In this document: piece by piece, positions 17,935 through 27,335 of the stretch | Numbering within the stretch: position 1 is the stretch's first letter | Layout of the letters: every line of letters begins with the position of its first letter | NCBI GenBank assembly: GCA_038528965.1 | Contig: JBCBEC010000014.1 | Location: forward strand, 62,001 to 126,000 | Source of the DNA: Lewinella sp038528965 | GTDB lineage: Bacteria; Bacteroidota; Bacteroidia; Chitinophagales; Saprospiraceae | DNA length: 64,000 nucleotides | Direction: 5' to 3' | Position numbers and translations under genes: made by a program | Notes under the pieces: model-generated | What the model saw: only the letters and a program-made list of their open reading frames with translations | Told to the model about the DNA's origin: nothing | Databases searched by the model: none

Positions 17935-18811
17935 CGATCTTCATATCGGCACTCACTGCCAATCGAGAGATATTCGTGATATTGTAGTAGCGCATATCCG
18001 CAATTTCGATCCAGTCTTCATCGCGGAAACGATTAAACTTGTACAACTTACTGCCTCTGCCCATGATGTAAGTACCGTCAGGTAGCACGGCGAAGTCTTC
18101 GGTACCAGGTAAAGCAGTAATAATAGGTTGTGCTTGATAATTACCTCGGCGATACAAGGACAATTCCATAATCTGCCACAAACCAGCCTCATTGCGCTGC
18201 ACAAAGGACAAGTTTCCGTTTGGCAACTTTCTGATGCAACGGCCTACATCCGTAGCGAGCGGAATCAAATCATCGGTATCCACATTGGCTAGCGCCAAAT
18301 AACTAGGATCATCAATCACGAATACGGCAACTTCTTTACTGTTGATCCAACAGTAGTAGCCAATTCCTTGCAAATATTTAAAGACAGGTTTACCGTTTGT
18401 CAAGCGATCGAGCGGGAACTGCCACAGGCGAATCACCGTATCCCGGTTTAAGTACTCCTGCCGGATAGCCGAGAAGTTGTAGAAGTCGGGCATGCGCACG
18501 GGAGAGAACTCACCCTCCTGTGTTTCGGTAACCCGCAATTTGGTTTTATCCTTAAGGTTGAGCAGATACAGCTCTGGCTGCTGCATAGAGGGTAATTGCG
18601 CAGAGATATACAACTCCTCATTCGTAAAGAAAGAGGGCTGATTGTTATAGCCATTAGAGTTGAAAGCCGTCAAGTACTGGGGCTCGGAGAACTCAAACAA
18701 GCTATCGGATACCTGCCGCATATTGAACAGGTAGATATTAGATTGTGGGAGTTGTGCAAAAGCCGTACAAACAGTTAATAGGGCTGCCAGGAAAGAAATA
18801 GGCTTCAACAT
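17918..18811 (-). CDS. Exported TolB-like beta-propeller protein
   Basis: About 297 residues with a signal peptide (MLKPISFLAALLTVCTAFAQ). The mature part has repeated short blocks such as YLTAFNSNGYNNQPSFFTNEE, LYLLNLKDKTKLRVTETQEGE and VLPDGTYIMGRGSKLYKFN, typical of WD40-like/TolB six-bladed propellers. The ATG at 18811 is preferred over 18823 because a -7 box at 18832-18839 leaves too little leader for the upstream one. No catalytic residues are visible; binding of a peptide or glycan is possible. It is convergent with udk. Confidence 0.6.
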   Translation of the reverse strand: MLKPISFLAALLTVCTAFAQLPQSNIYLFNMRQVSDSLFEFSEPQYLTAFNSNGYNNQPSFFTNEELYISAQLPSMQQPELYLLNLKDKTKLRVTETQEGEFSPVRMPDFYNFSAIRQEYLNRDTVIRLWQFPLDRLTNGKPVFKYLQGIGYYCWINSKEVAVFVIDDPSYLALANVDTDDLIPLATDVGRCIRKLPNGNLSFVQRNEAGLWQIMELSLYRRGNYQAQPIITALPGTEDFAVLPDGTYIMGRGSKLYKFNRFRDEDWIEIADMRYYNITNISRLAVSADMKIAIVAD

Positions 18812-18831
18812 AAGATGATTCACTTTTAGCT

Positions 18832-18839
18832 CAAAAGTA
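18832..18839 (-). promoter_or_regulatory. -7 box for the propeller gene
   Basis: TACTTTTG on the minus strand matches TAnnTTTG, 20 bases before the ATG at 18811. A TTG (plus-strand CAA at 18864-18866) lies 24 bases upstream, slightly far for the -33 element. Confidence 0.45.
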
Positions 18840-19041
18840 GCATATCCGCAGGAATTGGCCGCTCAATTAACACAAAATATCAAGTTCGTCGATCGCAAGC
18901 CATTTATCCTAATCCACATCCGTTGATGAGGAAGCTAGTTGTTTTGTAGAATCATCAAGTACTGCCTTCCCTCGAGTTCACTCATTTTTCTATCTTGAGG
19001 TAAGAGATAACAAAACGAACAAGGACTAACAATCTGAACGC

Positions 19042-20658
19042 ATGAACACCCTCGACTATATCATTATAGCAGTTTATGGACTGGGAATGCTCAGTCTGGG
19101 TTATATTTTCAAAGAACAAAAGGACGGAAAAGACTATTTCCTGGGCGGCAAAAGCTTTGGTTGGTTTTCGCTGGGGCTTTCTATCATGGCCACGCAGCTG
19201 TCGGCTATCAGCTTTGTCTCCGCACCAGCCTTTGTGGGCATCAAACCCGACGGAGGAATGCAGTGGTTGACCTACGAATTTGCGGTGCCGCTGGCTATGA
19301 TCTTTCTCTTCGTCATCTTGGTACCGCCCTTATACAAGGCCGGTGTCGTAAGTATCTATGCCTACTTAGAGCGCCGCTTCGATCGCTCGAGCCGACTCCT
19401 ATTGAGTGCCGTTTTTCTCATTTCACGAGCGTTTGCCACGGGCATTATGGTGTACACCATTTCCATCATTTTGGAAAGTGTGATCGGCATTCCATTTTTG
19501 ACCAGTTTAGCGGTCATCGGAATTATCACCTTGGTGTATTCGCTACAGGGAGGCATGAAGGCCGTTGTCTACGGAGATATGATACAGATGATTATTCTGT
19601 TCGGCGGCATTGTCCTTTGTCTGTTCTACGGGCTGGAGGAATTGGGCGGCTGGGATTCCTTCTTAACCCAAGTAGATAAGACTCGGATTGACGCAGTAAA
19701 CTTCGCGCCTTTGGGCATTAGTCAGGATGGTGACTTTGGCTTCTGGCCCATGCTGTTAGGCGGCTTTTTCTTGTACGTCTCCTATTACGGAACCGATCAA
19801 TCACAGGCCCAGCGAACTTTGTCTGCACGTGATTTAAAAACGGTTAAGCAGACTTTGCTTTTCAACGGATTGATTCGCTTCCCCGTCACCCTGGCCTATT
19901 GCTTGATGGGGCTGGTTTTGGGTAGCTTGGTATTGGCAACACCAGAATTTGCCGCGGCCATCCCAAGTGACAAGGCAGATTATATGGTTCCGGTTTTCAT
20001 TACCAAGTACTTACCGAATGGTATCATTGGCCTGCTGATCGTTGCCATTCTTTCCGCAGCTATGTCTTCGCTCAGCTCCGCCATTAATTCCCTAAGTGCC
20101 GTGACGGTGGAGGACTTCGTCATTCCATTTTTACAAAGAAATCAAAGTGGGGAAATTTCGGATGAGGAAAATAATTCTCTAGACAACTCATCTTACATGC
20201 AGTATTCCCGCTGGATTAGTTTGTTCTGGGGATTGGTGTGCCTCTTACTAGCCACCTTTGCGGGAAGCATTGCCGACACCGTTATCGAGGCTATCAACAA
20301 GGTAGGATCAGTGTTCTATGGCCCCATTCTGGCTACCTTCTTATTGGCTATTGCCACCAAGCGCACCCATGCCCTGGGCGCTAATATTGGCATTATCGTT
20401 GGCGTAGCTTTGAATATCTATCTGTGGTTGGTAGTTGGTGATGATCTGTTCTGGTTTTGGTGGAACGTCACTGGATTTATCGCTACCTTCGGCTTGGGCT
20501 ACCTGACCAGTATCTTGATCAACTATCAAGTAAAGGCTGTACCGATTGATTTCTCAGTAGATTGGTCCGAGCTCAAATCGAAAGAAACCGTGATTCTGCT
20601 GGTTTGGTTTGTCATCATTATTGTGGTGAGTGTTAATCTACCGGCAATTCTTAGTTAA
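19042..20658 (+). CDS. Sodium:solute symporter (SSS family)
   Basis: 538-residue membrane protein with about thirteen segments. Family landmarks are YFLGGKSFGWFSLGLSIMATQLSAISFVSAP (first two helices, with the Na+-binding Ser/Ala positions), LERRFDRSSRLLLSAVFLI, GGMKAVVYGDMIQMIILFGGI, YYGTDQSQAQRTLSARD and AILSAAMSSLSSAINSLSAVTVEDF. The last block carries the second Na+-site residues. The substrate (sugar, amino acid, sialic acid or anion) cannot be decided by eye; the overall look is of the SLC5-type branch common in Bacteroidota. Only three bases separate its stop from gpsA, so the two are co-transcribed. Confidence 0.88.
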   Translation: MNTLDYIIIAVYGLGMLSLGYIFKEQKDGKDYFLGGKSFGWFSLGLSIMATQLSAISFVSAPAFVGIKPDGGMQWLTYEFAVPLAMIFLFVILVPPLYKAGVVSIYAYLERRFDRSSRLLLSAVFLISRAFATGIMVYTISIILESVIGIPFLTSLAVIGIITLVYSLQGGMKAVVYGDMIQMIILFGGIVLCLFYGLEELGGWDSFLTQVDKTRIDAVNFAPLGISQDGDFGFWPMLLGGFFLYVSYYGTDQSQAQRTLSARDLKTVKQTLLFNGLIRFPVTLAYCLMGLVLGSLVLATPEFAAAIPSDKADYMVPVFITKYLPNGIIGLLIVAILSAAMSSLSSAINSLSAVTVEDFVIPFLQRNQSGEISDEENNSLDNSSYMQYSRWISLFWGLVCLLLATFAGSIADTVIEAINKVGSVFYGPILATFLLAIATKRTHALGANIGIIVGVALNIYLWLVVGDDLFWFWWNVTGFIATFGLGYLTSILINYQVKAVPIDFSVDWSELKSKETVILLVWFVIIIVVSVNLPAILS

Positions 20659-20661
20659 CCT

Positions 20662-21708
20662 ATGTCAGAACAAAAGGACTTACCCGTTGGTGTAATTGGT
20701 GGTGGAAGCTTTGGCACTGCTATTGCCAACCTCTTGGCTTACAATCGAGATGTCATTCTCTACGCCCGTAACCCAGCGGTGGTCGAACAGATTAACAAAC
20801 GCGAGCGAAGACACGGAATCATCCTCCCCAAGCGGGTGAGCGCCACTAATGACCCTGCGGAGATTTCTGAAAAGTGCCGACTACTTTTTCCGGTAGTTCC
20901 ATCGGATGCCTTCCGTTCTATGATGCGCAATTTCTCTCCTTATCTCTATCCCTATCATCTCATGATTCACGCTACCAAGGGCTTTGATGTGGAAGGCCGG
21001 CGTGAGGAAGAGATTCCGGAGCAAGGCGTTACCCGGCAGCACATCAGTACCATATCCGAGGTCATCTTACAAGAAAGTGTGATTGCTCGGATTGGTTGCC
21101 TTTCCGGCCCCAACTTGGCCAAAGAGATTCTGGAGGGACAGCCAACGGCAACCTTGATTGCCAGCAAATACGATGAGGTTATCCGCGCTGGCAAGCGTGC
21201 CTTAAGTAGCCCACTCTTCCACGTTTTCGGCTCTTATGATTTATTGGGAGCTGAATTAGCGGGAGCGCTCAAAAACACCATTGCGCTAGGTTCTGGCATG
21301 CTCAAGGGATTTGGGCTAGGCAAGAACATTCAAGCAATGCTCCTCACGCGTGGCCTGATGGAAATGGTATATTTTGGTAAAGCTATGGGTTCAGAAGCCC
21401 AGGCTTTCTTCGGTACTGCCGGAATTGGCGACCTCATTGCCACTGCCACCAGTAAAAAGAGTCGCAACTATACTTTTGGGTTTCGAATTGGTCAAGGAGA
21501 ATCGCTGGAAGAGGTGACGCGTACCACTCCTGAATTAGCTGAGGGGGTTCGGACCCTATTGGTTACTCGTCACTTGGCCAAATTTTACAAACTTCGTGTG
21601 CCCATCACAGAGATGTTGTACCAAATTATCTTTGAAGGCTATCCTATGCAAAAAGCAATGGATTATTTGATGACCTTCCCGTATGATGTGGATGTAGATA
21701 TCCTCTAA
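20662..21708 (+). CDS. gpsA: Glycerol-3-phosphate dehydrogenase, NAD(P)+
   Basis: 348-residue enzyme that reduces dihydroxyacetone phosphate to sn-glycerol-3-phosphate for phospholipid synthesis. The Rossmann motif is GVIGGGSFGTAIANLLA at residues 10-26. LSGPNLAKEILEGQPTA, GAELAGALKNTIALGSGMLKGFGLGKNIQAMLLTRGL and GTAGIGDLIATATSKKSRNYTFG are the catalytic-domain signatures; the Lys in ALKNTIA is the catalytic lysine. The sequence is complete. The gene lies three bases after the sodium symporter gene and 67 bases before yfhO. Confidence 0.93.
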   Translation: MSEQKDLPVGVIGGGSFGTAIANLLAYNRDVILYARNPAVVEQINKRERRHGIILPKRVSATNDPAEISEKCRLLFPVVPSDAFRSMMRNFSPYLYPYHLMIHATKGFDVEGRREEEIPEQGVTRQHISTISEVILQESVIARIGCLSGPNLAKEILEGQPTATLIASKYDEVIRAGKRALSSPLFHVFGSYDLLGAELAGALKNTIALGSGMLKGFGLGKNIQAMLLTRGLMEMVYFGKAMGSEAQAFFGTAGIGDLIATATSKKSRNYTFGFRIGQGESLEEVTRTTPELAEGVRTLLVTRHLAKFYKLRVPITEMLYQIIFEGYPMQKAMDYLMTFPYDVDVDIL

Positions 21709-21775
21709 CTATTGTCATTGCTATTGCACCCGCTATTGTATATCTTGTGCCCCGATTATAACCGAAGAGCTCCTT

Positions 21776-24298
21776 ATGCGTCCTAATATCCAATCTATTT
21801 TACAGCACGTTTCGGCGATCAGCATTTTCATTATCGCTGCCTGCTTTTACTTTTCCCCCCAATTTTCCGGGAAGGTGGTAACCCAAAGCGATATTATTGG
21901 CTACCGAGGAATGTCGCAGGAGCTGCGAGCGTACAAAGAAAAGACCGGCGAAGAGGCCCTGTGGACCAACTCTATGTTCTCTGGAATGCCCTCTTATCAG
22001 ATCAACACGGTCAGCAGTGGAAACCTGATCAAGAAGCTGGAAAACGTGATCCGGGCCTTTATCAAGCCACCTGCCGGGCAGTTCATCGCGGCCATGATTT
22101 CGTTTTACCTATTGATGGTATTGTTGGGTGTGAATCCTTGGTTGAGTGTCGCGGGCGCCATTGCCTTCGGTTTTGCGACCAACAACCTGATCCTATACGA
22201 AGCGGGACACGAAACGAAACTCAAAACGATATCCTATCTCCCACTAGTGGCGAGCGGTATGCTCTTGGCCTTCCGTAAACGTTACTTGCTAGGAGGTATC
22301 CTCTTCGGCCTCGGACTTGGATTGGATCTGGCGGCCAACCACGTTCAAATGACCTACTACTTCTTTATGACGGTCATTATCTGGGGCGTAGCTGAGTTGA
22401 TTAATAACGTCCGCCAACAAACCTTGCCGCACTTTGGCAAGGCCGCAGGAGCGCTAATCATTGGTGGACTATTAGCCCTGGGCTCAGCCGCATCCAACCT
22501 TTGGGTTACCTACGAATACGCCCAAGACACCATGCGTGGTGCACCCATTCTAGAAAAAGCAGCCTCTGCCCCCGGAGCTACCAGCAGTAGTGAGGTAGAA
22601 GGATTGGAGTTTGGTTACGCTATGCAGTGGAGTAACGGTGGGCTTGATTTGGCGGCCTCTTTTATTCCGGGAGTAGCAGGTGGAGGTTCTTCTGAGCCCG
22701 TTAGCAGTGATTCCCCGTTCGGACGCACGCTGCGCCGATTTGGTGGAGGTGGAGGCGATACTTTAGATGCCCCACTCTATCATGGTGCCCTACCCTTTAC
22801 CAGCGGTCCGATCTACTTTGGGGCCGTGATGATTTTGTTCTTCATTGTTGGCTTATTCCTCGTGGAAGGCCCCGTGAAATGGTGGCTAGGTTTAGGCGTC
22901 TTACTCACTTTACTGCTATCCATGGGCAAAAACCTGGAAGGATTTAATCGCTTTTTCTTCGATTATTTCCCGCTCTATAATAAGTTCCGAACGCCCAACT
23001 CTGTATTGAGTGTTACGGCTTTTTTGATTCCGGTTCTAGCTGTCCTTTCGCTGCACGAGATATTCAATGGTGATCATCCAAAAGAGAAAATAATAAGAAG
23101 TCTAGCTATCGGAACCGGCATTACGGCAGCCATTGCCTTATTCTTTGCCTTTGTTGGACCCGGTATGTTTGATTTCACCAATCCGCGCGACGCCCAGGCT
23201 TTTGGACAAGGTGACCCACAGATCATTTCAGCCTTGGTGAATAGCTTGGAGGAGACGCGAGCACAACTCATGCAGGCAGACGCTTTACGCAGTTTATTCC
23301 TCGTGCTCTTATCGGCCGGTGCAGTTTATGGATTCGCCCAAGGTAAATTGCAGACTCCCGTGGCTTTATCTGCCCTGGTTTTACTTACTGGTTACGATCT
23401 CCTCGGAGTAGGATCTCGCTACCTCAACAAAGATGACTTTGAGCGTCGTCAATCTGTAGAACAAATCTTCGCACCAAGCCCTGCCGACCAGCAGATTTTG
23501 GCTGATCCTGATCCACACTACCGAGTGTACGACACCAGAGTTTCTATACAAGGCTCAGCACAGCCTTCTTATCACCACAAAAGTGTTGGTGGCTATCACG
23601 CCGCTAAACTCCAGCGCTATCAGGACTTGATTGACCGCCATTTAGGTGTAGGTAATCAGGCGGCATTTGACATGTTGAATACGAAGTACTTCATCATCCA
23701 AGGCCAAGATGGCCAACCGGTAGTACAGAGAAATCCGAACGCCAATGGCAATGCCTGGTTCGTGGATTCTGTGTTCGTAGTACCGAACGCCAATGTGGAA
23801 ATCGATGCCTTGAGTAATATTCCATTGAAGACCTCAGCCGCTGTTCATAAGGAGTTCAAAAACTATATCAGCAGCCTCAGCCCGAGCGGTGCCGGCACCA
23901 TTCAACTGACGGAATACCGCCCCAATAAGCTGACCTATCAGGCTAGCGTTGACCAGGAAGAACTGGCAGTTTTCTCTGAGGTATGGTACGGCCCCGACAA
24001 AGGATGGCAGGCCTATATTGACGGAGAACCTGCGGAGCATATTCGTGTAAACTACATCTTGCGTGCCCTGAAGATTCCAGCAGGTCAGCACGAGATCGTC
24101 TTCGAATTTGCCCCCCGGAAGTTTTATTTAGGTCAAACCGTTTCTCTAGCCTCTTCCGCTTTACTCATACTTGCTTTATTGGCCTTCATTGGTTGGACCG
24201 TAAAAAATCGTGAGGAGGAAGAGGTGGCACCTGAGCCCGCTCCGGCCACCAGTTCGAAGCCGAAAACTAAGAAGACATCCAAGAAAAAGAAGAAGTAG
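21776..24298 (+). CDS. YfhO family membrane protein (GT-C-like)
   Basis: 840-residue multi-spanning protein of the YfhO family. The N-terminal segment is followed by a large extracytoplasmic loop with SDIIGYRGMSQELRAY and LWTNSMFSGMPSYQI, the acidic first loop typical of GT-C enzymes. About twelve membrane helices follow, then a soluble domain from about residue 555 (including YHHKSVGGYHAAKLQRYQDLI and MLNTKYFIIQ). A final helix and a lysine-rich cytoplasmic tail end the protein. YfhO proteins are linked to glycosylation of lipoteichoic acid in Firmicutes; in Bacteroidota the acceptor is unknown. The downstream glycosyltransferase starts 12 bases later, supporting a role in surface glycan assembly. 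Confidence 0.85.
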   Translation: MRPNIQSILQHVSAISIFIIAACFYFSPQFSGKVVTQSDIIGYRGMSQELRAYKEKTGEEALWTNSMFSGMPSYQINTVSSGNLIKKLENVIRAFIKPPAGQFIAAMISFYLLMVLLGVNPWLSVAGAIAFGFATNNLILYEAGHETKLKTISYLPLVASGMLLAFRKRYLLGGILFGLGLGLDLAANHVQMTYYFFMTVIIWGVAELINNVRQQTLPHFGKAAGALIIGGLLALGSAASNLWVTYEYAQDTMRGAPILEKAASAPGATSSSEVEGLEFGYAMQWSNGGLDLAASFIPGVAGGGSSEPVSSDSPFGRTLRRFGGGGGDTLDAPLYHGALPFTSGPIYFGAVMILFFIVGLFLVEGPVKWWLGLGVLLTLLLSMGKNLEGFNRFFFDYFPLYNKFRTPNSVLSVTAFLIPVLAVLSLHEIFNGDHPKEKIIRSLAIGTGITAAIALFFAFVGPGMFDFTNPRDAQAFGQGDPQIISALVNSLEETRAQLMQADALRSLFLVLLSAGAVYGFAQGKLQTPVALSALVLLTGYDLLGVGSRYLNKDDFERRQSVEQIFAPSPADQQILADPDPHYRVYDTRVSIQGSAQPSYHHKSVGGYHAAKLQRYQDLIDRHLGVGNQAAFDMLNTKYFIIQGQDGQPVVQRNPNANGNAWFVDSVFVVPNANVEIDALSNIPLKTSAAVHKEFKNYISSLSPSGAGTIQLTEYRPNKLTYQASVDQEELAVFSEVWYGPDKGWQAYIDGEPAEHIRVNYILRALKIPAGQHEIVFEFAPRKFYLGQTVSLASSALLILALLAFIGWTVKNREEEEVAPEPAPATSSKPKTKKTSKKKKK

Positions 24299-24309
24299 GT
24301 TCACCAAAG

Positions 24310-25449
24310 GTGGAAAATAGCCATCCAGCAACACTGGCCATTCTTGCCCCCTACCCTTTTGTTCCGGCGAAAAGTGGTGGACATAAAGCGGTAAGTGCTT
24401 ATGTGCGCTATTTGAGTGCTGCCCGACCTGTCATTTGCATTTGCAGCGAAGGGAATGCCAATCTGCCCGGAGTCGAGCTCATTCCTCTTTTTCCAGATCA
24501 TCCCAGCAAATATTTTGACCCACGTGTGGGTTGGCGTATTCGTCGGGTTTTGCGGCAGCGCAAGATCAAGTACTTAGGGCTGCAACATCACTATCATGGC
24601 CTTCTCCTCATGCCTTTTTTATGGGGGCTGGGCATCAAAACCTTTGTCTTTAGTCACAACATTGAATTTGAGCGTTGGCGCAGTTTGGACCGTTGGTGGT
24701 GGCCACTGATGAAGTGGACAGAAAGATGGGTATATCATTGGGCGAAAGCCGTGTTTTTTATCTCCTGGCACGAAGCACAACGAGCACCCAAACTCTTCCG
24801 TTTAGCTCCGGAAAAATGCCACTACGCCCCCTACCCCATTGATCAGTCGGGATCTCCTCCCTACGAAGATGCCCTTCGGCAAACGATTAATGAGCGGCAC
24901 GATTTTGCAAAAGACGAGAAACTCTTGCTCTTCTTTGGTCCGCAATCCTACCTTCCGAATCTGGAGGCCGTCAAGCATATTGTCTACCGAATCCACCCCT
25001 TGCTGAAAGTCATTAGTCCTTTCCAATACCGCATTCTGATTTGCGGCGGTGGACTACCGGATCGCTATGAGCGTTTTGCAGATTTGGCAGAAGAAGGTGT
25101 CCACTACTTGGGTTTTGTGGAAGATATCGAAACCTACGTAAAAGCGGCCGATATCATCCTCAACCCAGTAAACATTGGGGGTGGTGTGAAGACCAAATTG
25201 GTAGAAGCCATTGCCATGGGAAAGACTGTAGTGTCTTCTAAGACCGGTGCACTGGGTGTGCAAGCAGCGAGTTTTGGCGACAAACTGATTCAGGTAAAGG
25301 ACACCAAATGGGAAGCACAAGCCGAGGCAATCGTTGCCGCAATGAAAGATGCGCTCAAGCCTACCCCCGCTAGCTTTTACGAAGAGCACTATGGCCCTCG
25401 CGCAGTCCAACCTATCCTCAATTGGTTGTCAAAAATGGAGGACCAGTGA
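24310..25449 (+). CDS. GT4-type glycosyltransferase
   Basis: 379-residue GT-B fold glycosyltransferase. It begins with a GTG (24310). The N-terminal half has LAILAPYPFVPAKSGGHKAVSAYVR, the acceptor-side glycine-rich loop, and FVFSHNIEFERWRSL. The C-terminal half has LLLFFGPQSYLPNLEAVKHIV, GVHYLGFVEDIETYVKAADIILNPVNIGGGVKTKLVEAIAMGKTVV, the nucleotide-sugar motif with the conserved glutamate. No membrane segment is present. It is 12 bases after yfhO and likely co-transcribed. Donor and acceptor are unknown. Confidence 0.85.
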   Translation: MENSHPATLAILAPYPFVPAKSGGHKAVSAYVRYLSAARPVICICSEGNANLPGVELIPLFPDHPSKYFDPRVGWRIRRVLRQRKIKYLGLQHHYHGLLLMPFLWGLGIKTFVFSHNIEFERWRSLDRWWWPLMKWTERWVYHWAKAVFFISWHEAQRAPKLFRLAPEKCHYAPYPIDQSGSPPYEDALRQTINERHDFAKDEKLLLFFGPQSYLPNLEAVKHIVYRIHPLLKVISPFQYRILICGGGLPDRYERFADLAEEGVHYLGFVEDIETYVKAADIILNPVNIGGGVKTKLVEAIAMGKTVVSSKTGALGVQAASFGDKLIQVKDTKWEAQAEAIVAAMKDALKPTPASFYEEHYGPRAVQPILNWLSKMEDQ

Positions 25450-25527
25450 TACCCATCACGGAACTTGTTTTCGGCAATTTAGGTTATGACTTTATCAAGT
25501 AGATGTACCAATCAAAACTAAACGCGT

Positions 25528-26496
25528 ATGGAGTCAAACCAAGTTGTTGATGCTTTATTAGGAGTTGCCATTGGAGATGCTGTAGGCGTACCCTTTGAAT
25601 TTTCTTCTCGAGCCCAAATGAAAGCCAACCCAGCCAAAGGTATGATTGGCTACGGCACCTATAACCAAGCACCCGGTACTTGGTCAGATGATAGCTCCCT
25701 CACCTTTTGCCTGGCCGAAGCCTTGACTAGCGGATACAATTTGCAAGACATCTCTAATAATTTCATCAAATGGCGCGAAGAAGCCTACTGGTCGGCTAGA
25801 GGAGAAGTATTTGATATTGGGCACACTACCCACAAAGCGATATCAAGACTAAGCGAAATACTCACTACAGGCAACGCAGAGCAGCTGTCGGACCTTAAAG
25901 AAGACGATGAGGAATTCGAATTTGAAAATGGTAATGGTTCACTCATGAGAATTATACCATTGCTGTTCTACATCAAAGAAAAGCCCATAGCGGAGCAATT
26001 CGACATTATCTGGGAAGTATCAGCCCTCACCCATCGGCATATCAGAGCGGGGATGAGTTGCCTGATCTATTTACGGCTTGCAGAAAAACTACTGGAAGGA
26101 AAGCAGAAGGAAGTCGCTTACCAGGAAACGAGAGCAGACATCCTAGCATTTTGGGAAAACATTGAATTTCCCGATAGTGAGAGAGCCCATTTCAGTCGTG
26201 TGGTGCAAAATGATATCAGGACAACTACCATCGATGCGCTAAAATCAGGTGGTTACGTGATCGAAGTCTTGGAATCCAGTATTTGGTTTTTTCTCCAAAG
26301 AGACAGCTTTGAAGACACCATTCTCTCCATCATTAATATCGGCCACGATACAGATACCTCGGCGGCTATTGCGGGAGGCTTAGCGGGGATTTACCACGGC
26401 CAAAAAGGCATTCCAGAATACTGGCTTATTTCCCTAGCTCGGCTGGAAGACATTTTGGATTTAGGAAATAGACTGCATCAGAAGTACTGTATCTAA
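25528..26496 (+). CDS. ADP-ribosylglycohydrolase (DraG/ARH-like) family protein
   Basis: 322-residue all-helical hydrolase. Metal- and substrate-binding motifs are visible: LLGVAIGDAVGVPFEF near residue 11, TWSDDSSLTFCLAEAL near residue 51, ENGNGSLMRIIPL near residue 133, and INIGHDTDTSAAIAGGLAGIYHG near residue 271. The paired aspartates coordinate two Mg2+ ions in DraG and ARH3, which remove ADP-ribose from proteins or nucleic acids. It is convergent with the caspase operon. Reversal of ADP-ribosylation would be relevant to a NAD-consuming conflict system, but that connection is inferred from proximity only. Confidence 0.85.
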   Translation: MESNQVVDALLGVAIGDAVGVPFEFSSRAQMKANPAKGMIGYGTYNQAPGTWSDDSSLTFCLAEALTSGYNLQDISNNFIKWREEAYWSARGEVFDIGHTTHKAISRLSEILTTGNAEQLSDLKEDDEEFEFENGNGSLMRIIPLLFYIKEKPIAEQFDIIWEVSALTHRHIRAGMSCLIYLRLAEKLLEGKQKEVAYQETRADILAFWENIEFPDSERAHFSRVVQNDIRTTTIDALKSGGYVIEVLESSIWFFLQRDSFEDTILSIINIGHDTDTSAAIAGGLAGIYHGQKGIPEYWLISLARLEDILDLGNRLHQKYCI

Positions 26497-26538
26497 GGAT
26501 TACTTTTAAGTAAGCAACAATACCTGATGGTCTATACA

Positions 26539-27312
26539 CTATTTCCAGCTAGAGATATCGTAGGGAGTAGCCTCCTCAAACACCGCATCCGGCACGACCT
26601 CAAAGACACCTATATCCGTTAGTTGCCCGCGCCCGCGATTGCCAGATAGTAGAATGTCACCTTTTTGCTCATAATCGGCCCAAGGAGTGGCAAAACGCGC
26701 CGATTTATCATCAAAACGCGTAAAAAACGACCAACTCGTCACTAATTTAGTGTCATCAGCTACCATTACCCAATACTTGTTATCGGGCGTATCTCCTACT
26801 TCCTCGAAGGTCAATTGTAGCTTGTGCTCAAGGCTATCGGCTGCTCCTTCGGTTCCCAGGTACTTCAGGGTCACGCCGGAGTCTTTCAGCTTGTAGGGCA
26901 TCACCAACCAGTAGGAATCATTGATCCAAATACTCGTTGCCCGTTGCAGATATTGAGCGGTGGTATCGGGATTTGTTTCGTAGACACCATTCCGCCATAA
27001 TTTTCCCTCATTGGTATGGATATTCACCAACATTACTTGACCATCATCTACTAAATCGATGCGTACTCGGCCGGTCCATTTATCCCACAACAAAGTACGG
27101 CGGCCAAAGAAAGTCCAGCGGATGAAGCGGGTGTTATCGTAGGCCTCTCGTCCGCCCATCGCCTCCATGACCTCATCGGCTATTTCGATCGCCTGCTGGT
27201 CGGAAGCGGCGGCGTTGAAGCCTTCGGCGGGTGGGTTGGAGGATTGGGCAGTGAGGGATGCACAAAATACCAAACCTATGAATAGTGAGAATACGAAGTG
27301 TAGCGTCTTCAT
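26539..27312 (-). CDS. Secreted protein of unknown function, last gene of the caspase operon
   Basis: 257 residues with a signal peptide (MKTLHFVFSLFIGLVFCASLTAQ). The mature region starts with a helix, AIEIADEVMEAMGGREAYDNTRF, then mostly beta strands (IRWTFFGRRTLLWDKWTGRVRIDL, WLVMPYKLKDSGVTLKYLG, LQLTFEEVGDTPDNKYWVMV). The layout resembles LolA/LolB-type curved sheets (outer-membrane lipoprotein-sorting folds) seen in many unannotated Bacteroidota proteins. It starts 23 bases after the caspase stop codon, so it is probably co-transcribed with it. Its role there is unknown. Confidence 0.6.
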   Translation of the reverse strand: MKTLHFVFSLFIGLVFCASLTAQSSNPPAEGFNAAASDQQAIEIADEVMEAMGGREAYDNTRFIRWTFFGRRTLLWDKWTGRVRIDLVDDGQVMLVNIHTNEGKLWRNGVYETNPDTTAQYLQRATSIWINDSYWLVMPYKLKDSGVTLKYLGTEGAADSLEHKLQLTFEEVGDTPDNKYWVMVADDTKLVTSWSFFTRFDDKSARFATPWADYEQKGDILLSGNRGRGQLTDIGVFEVVPDAVFEEATPYDISSWK

Positions 27313-27335
27313 AGCTAGTGATTAACAAGTTCTTT

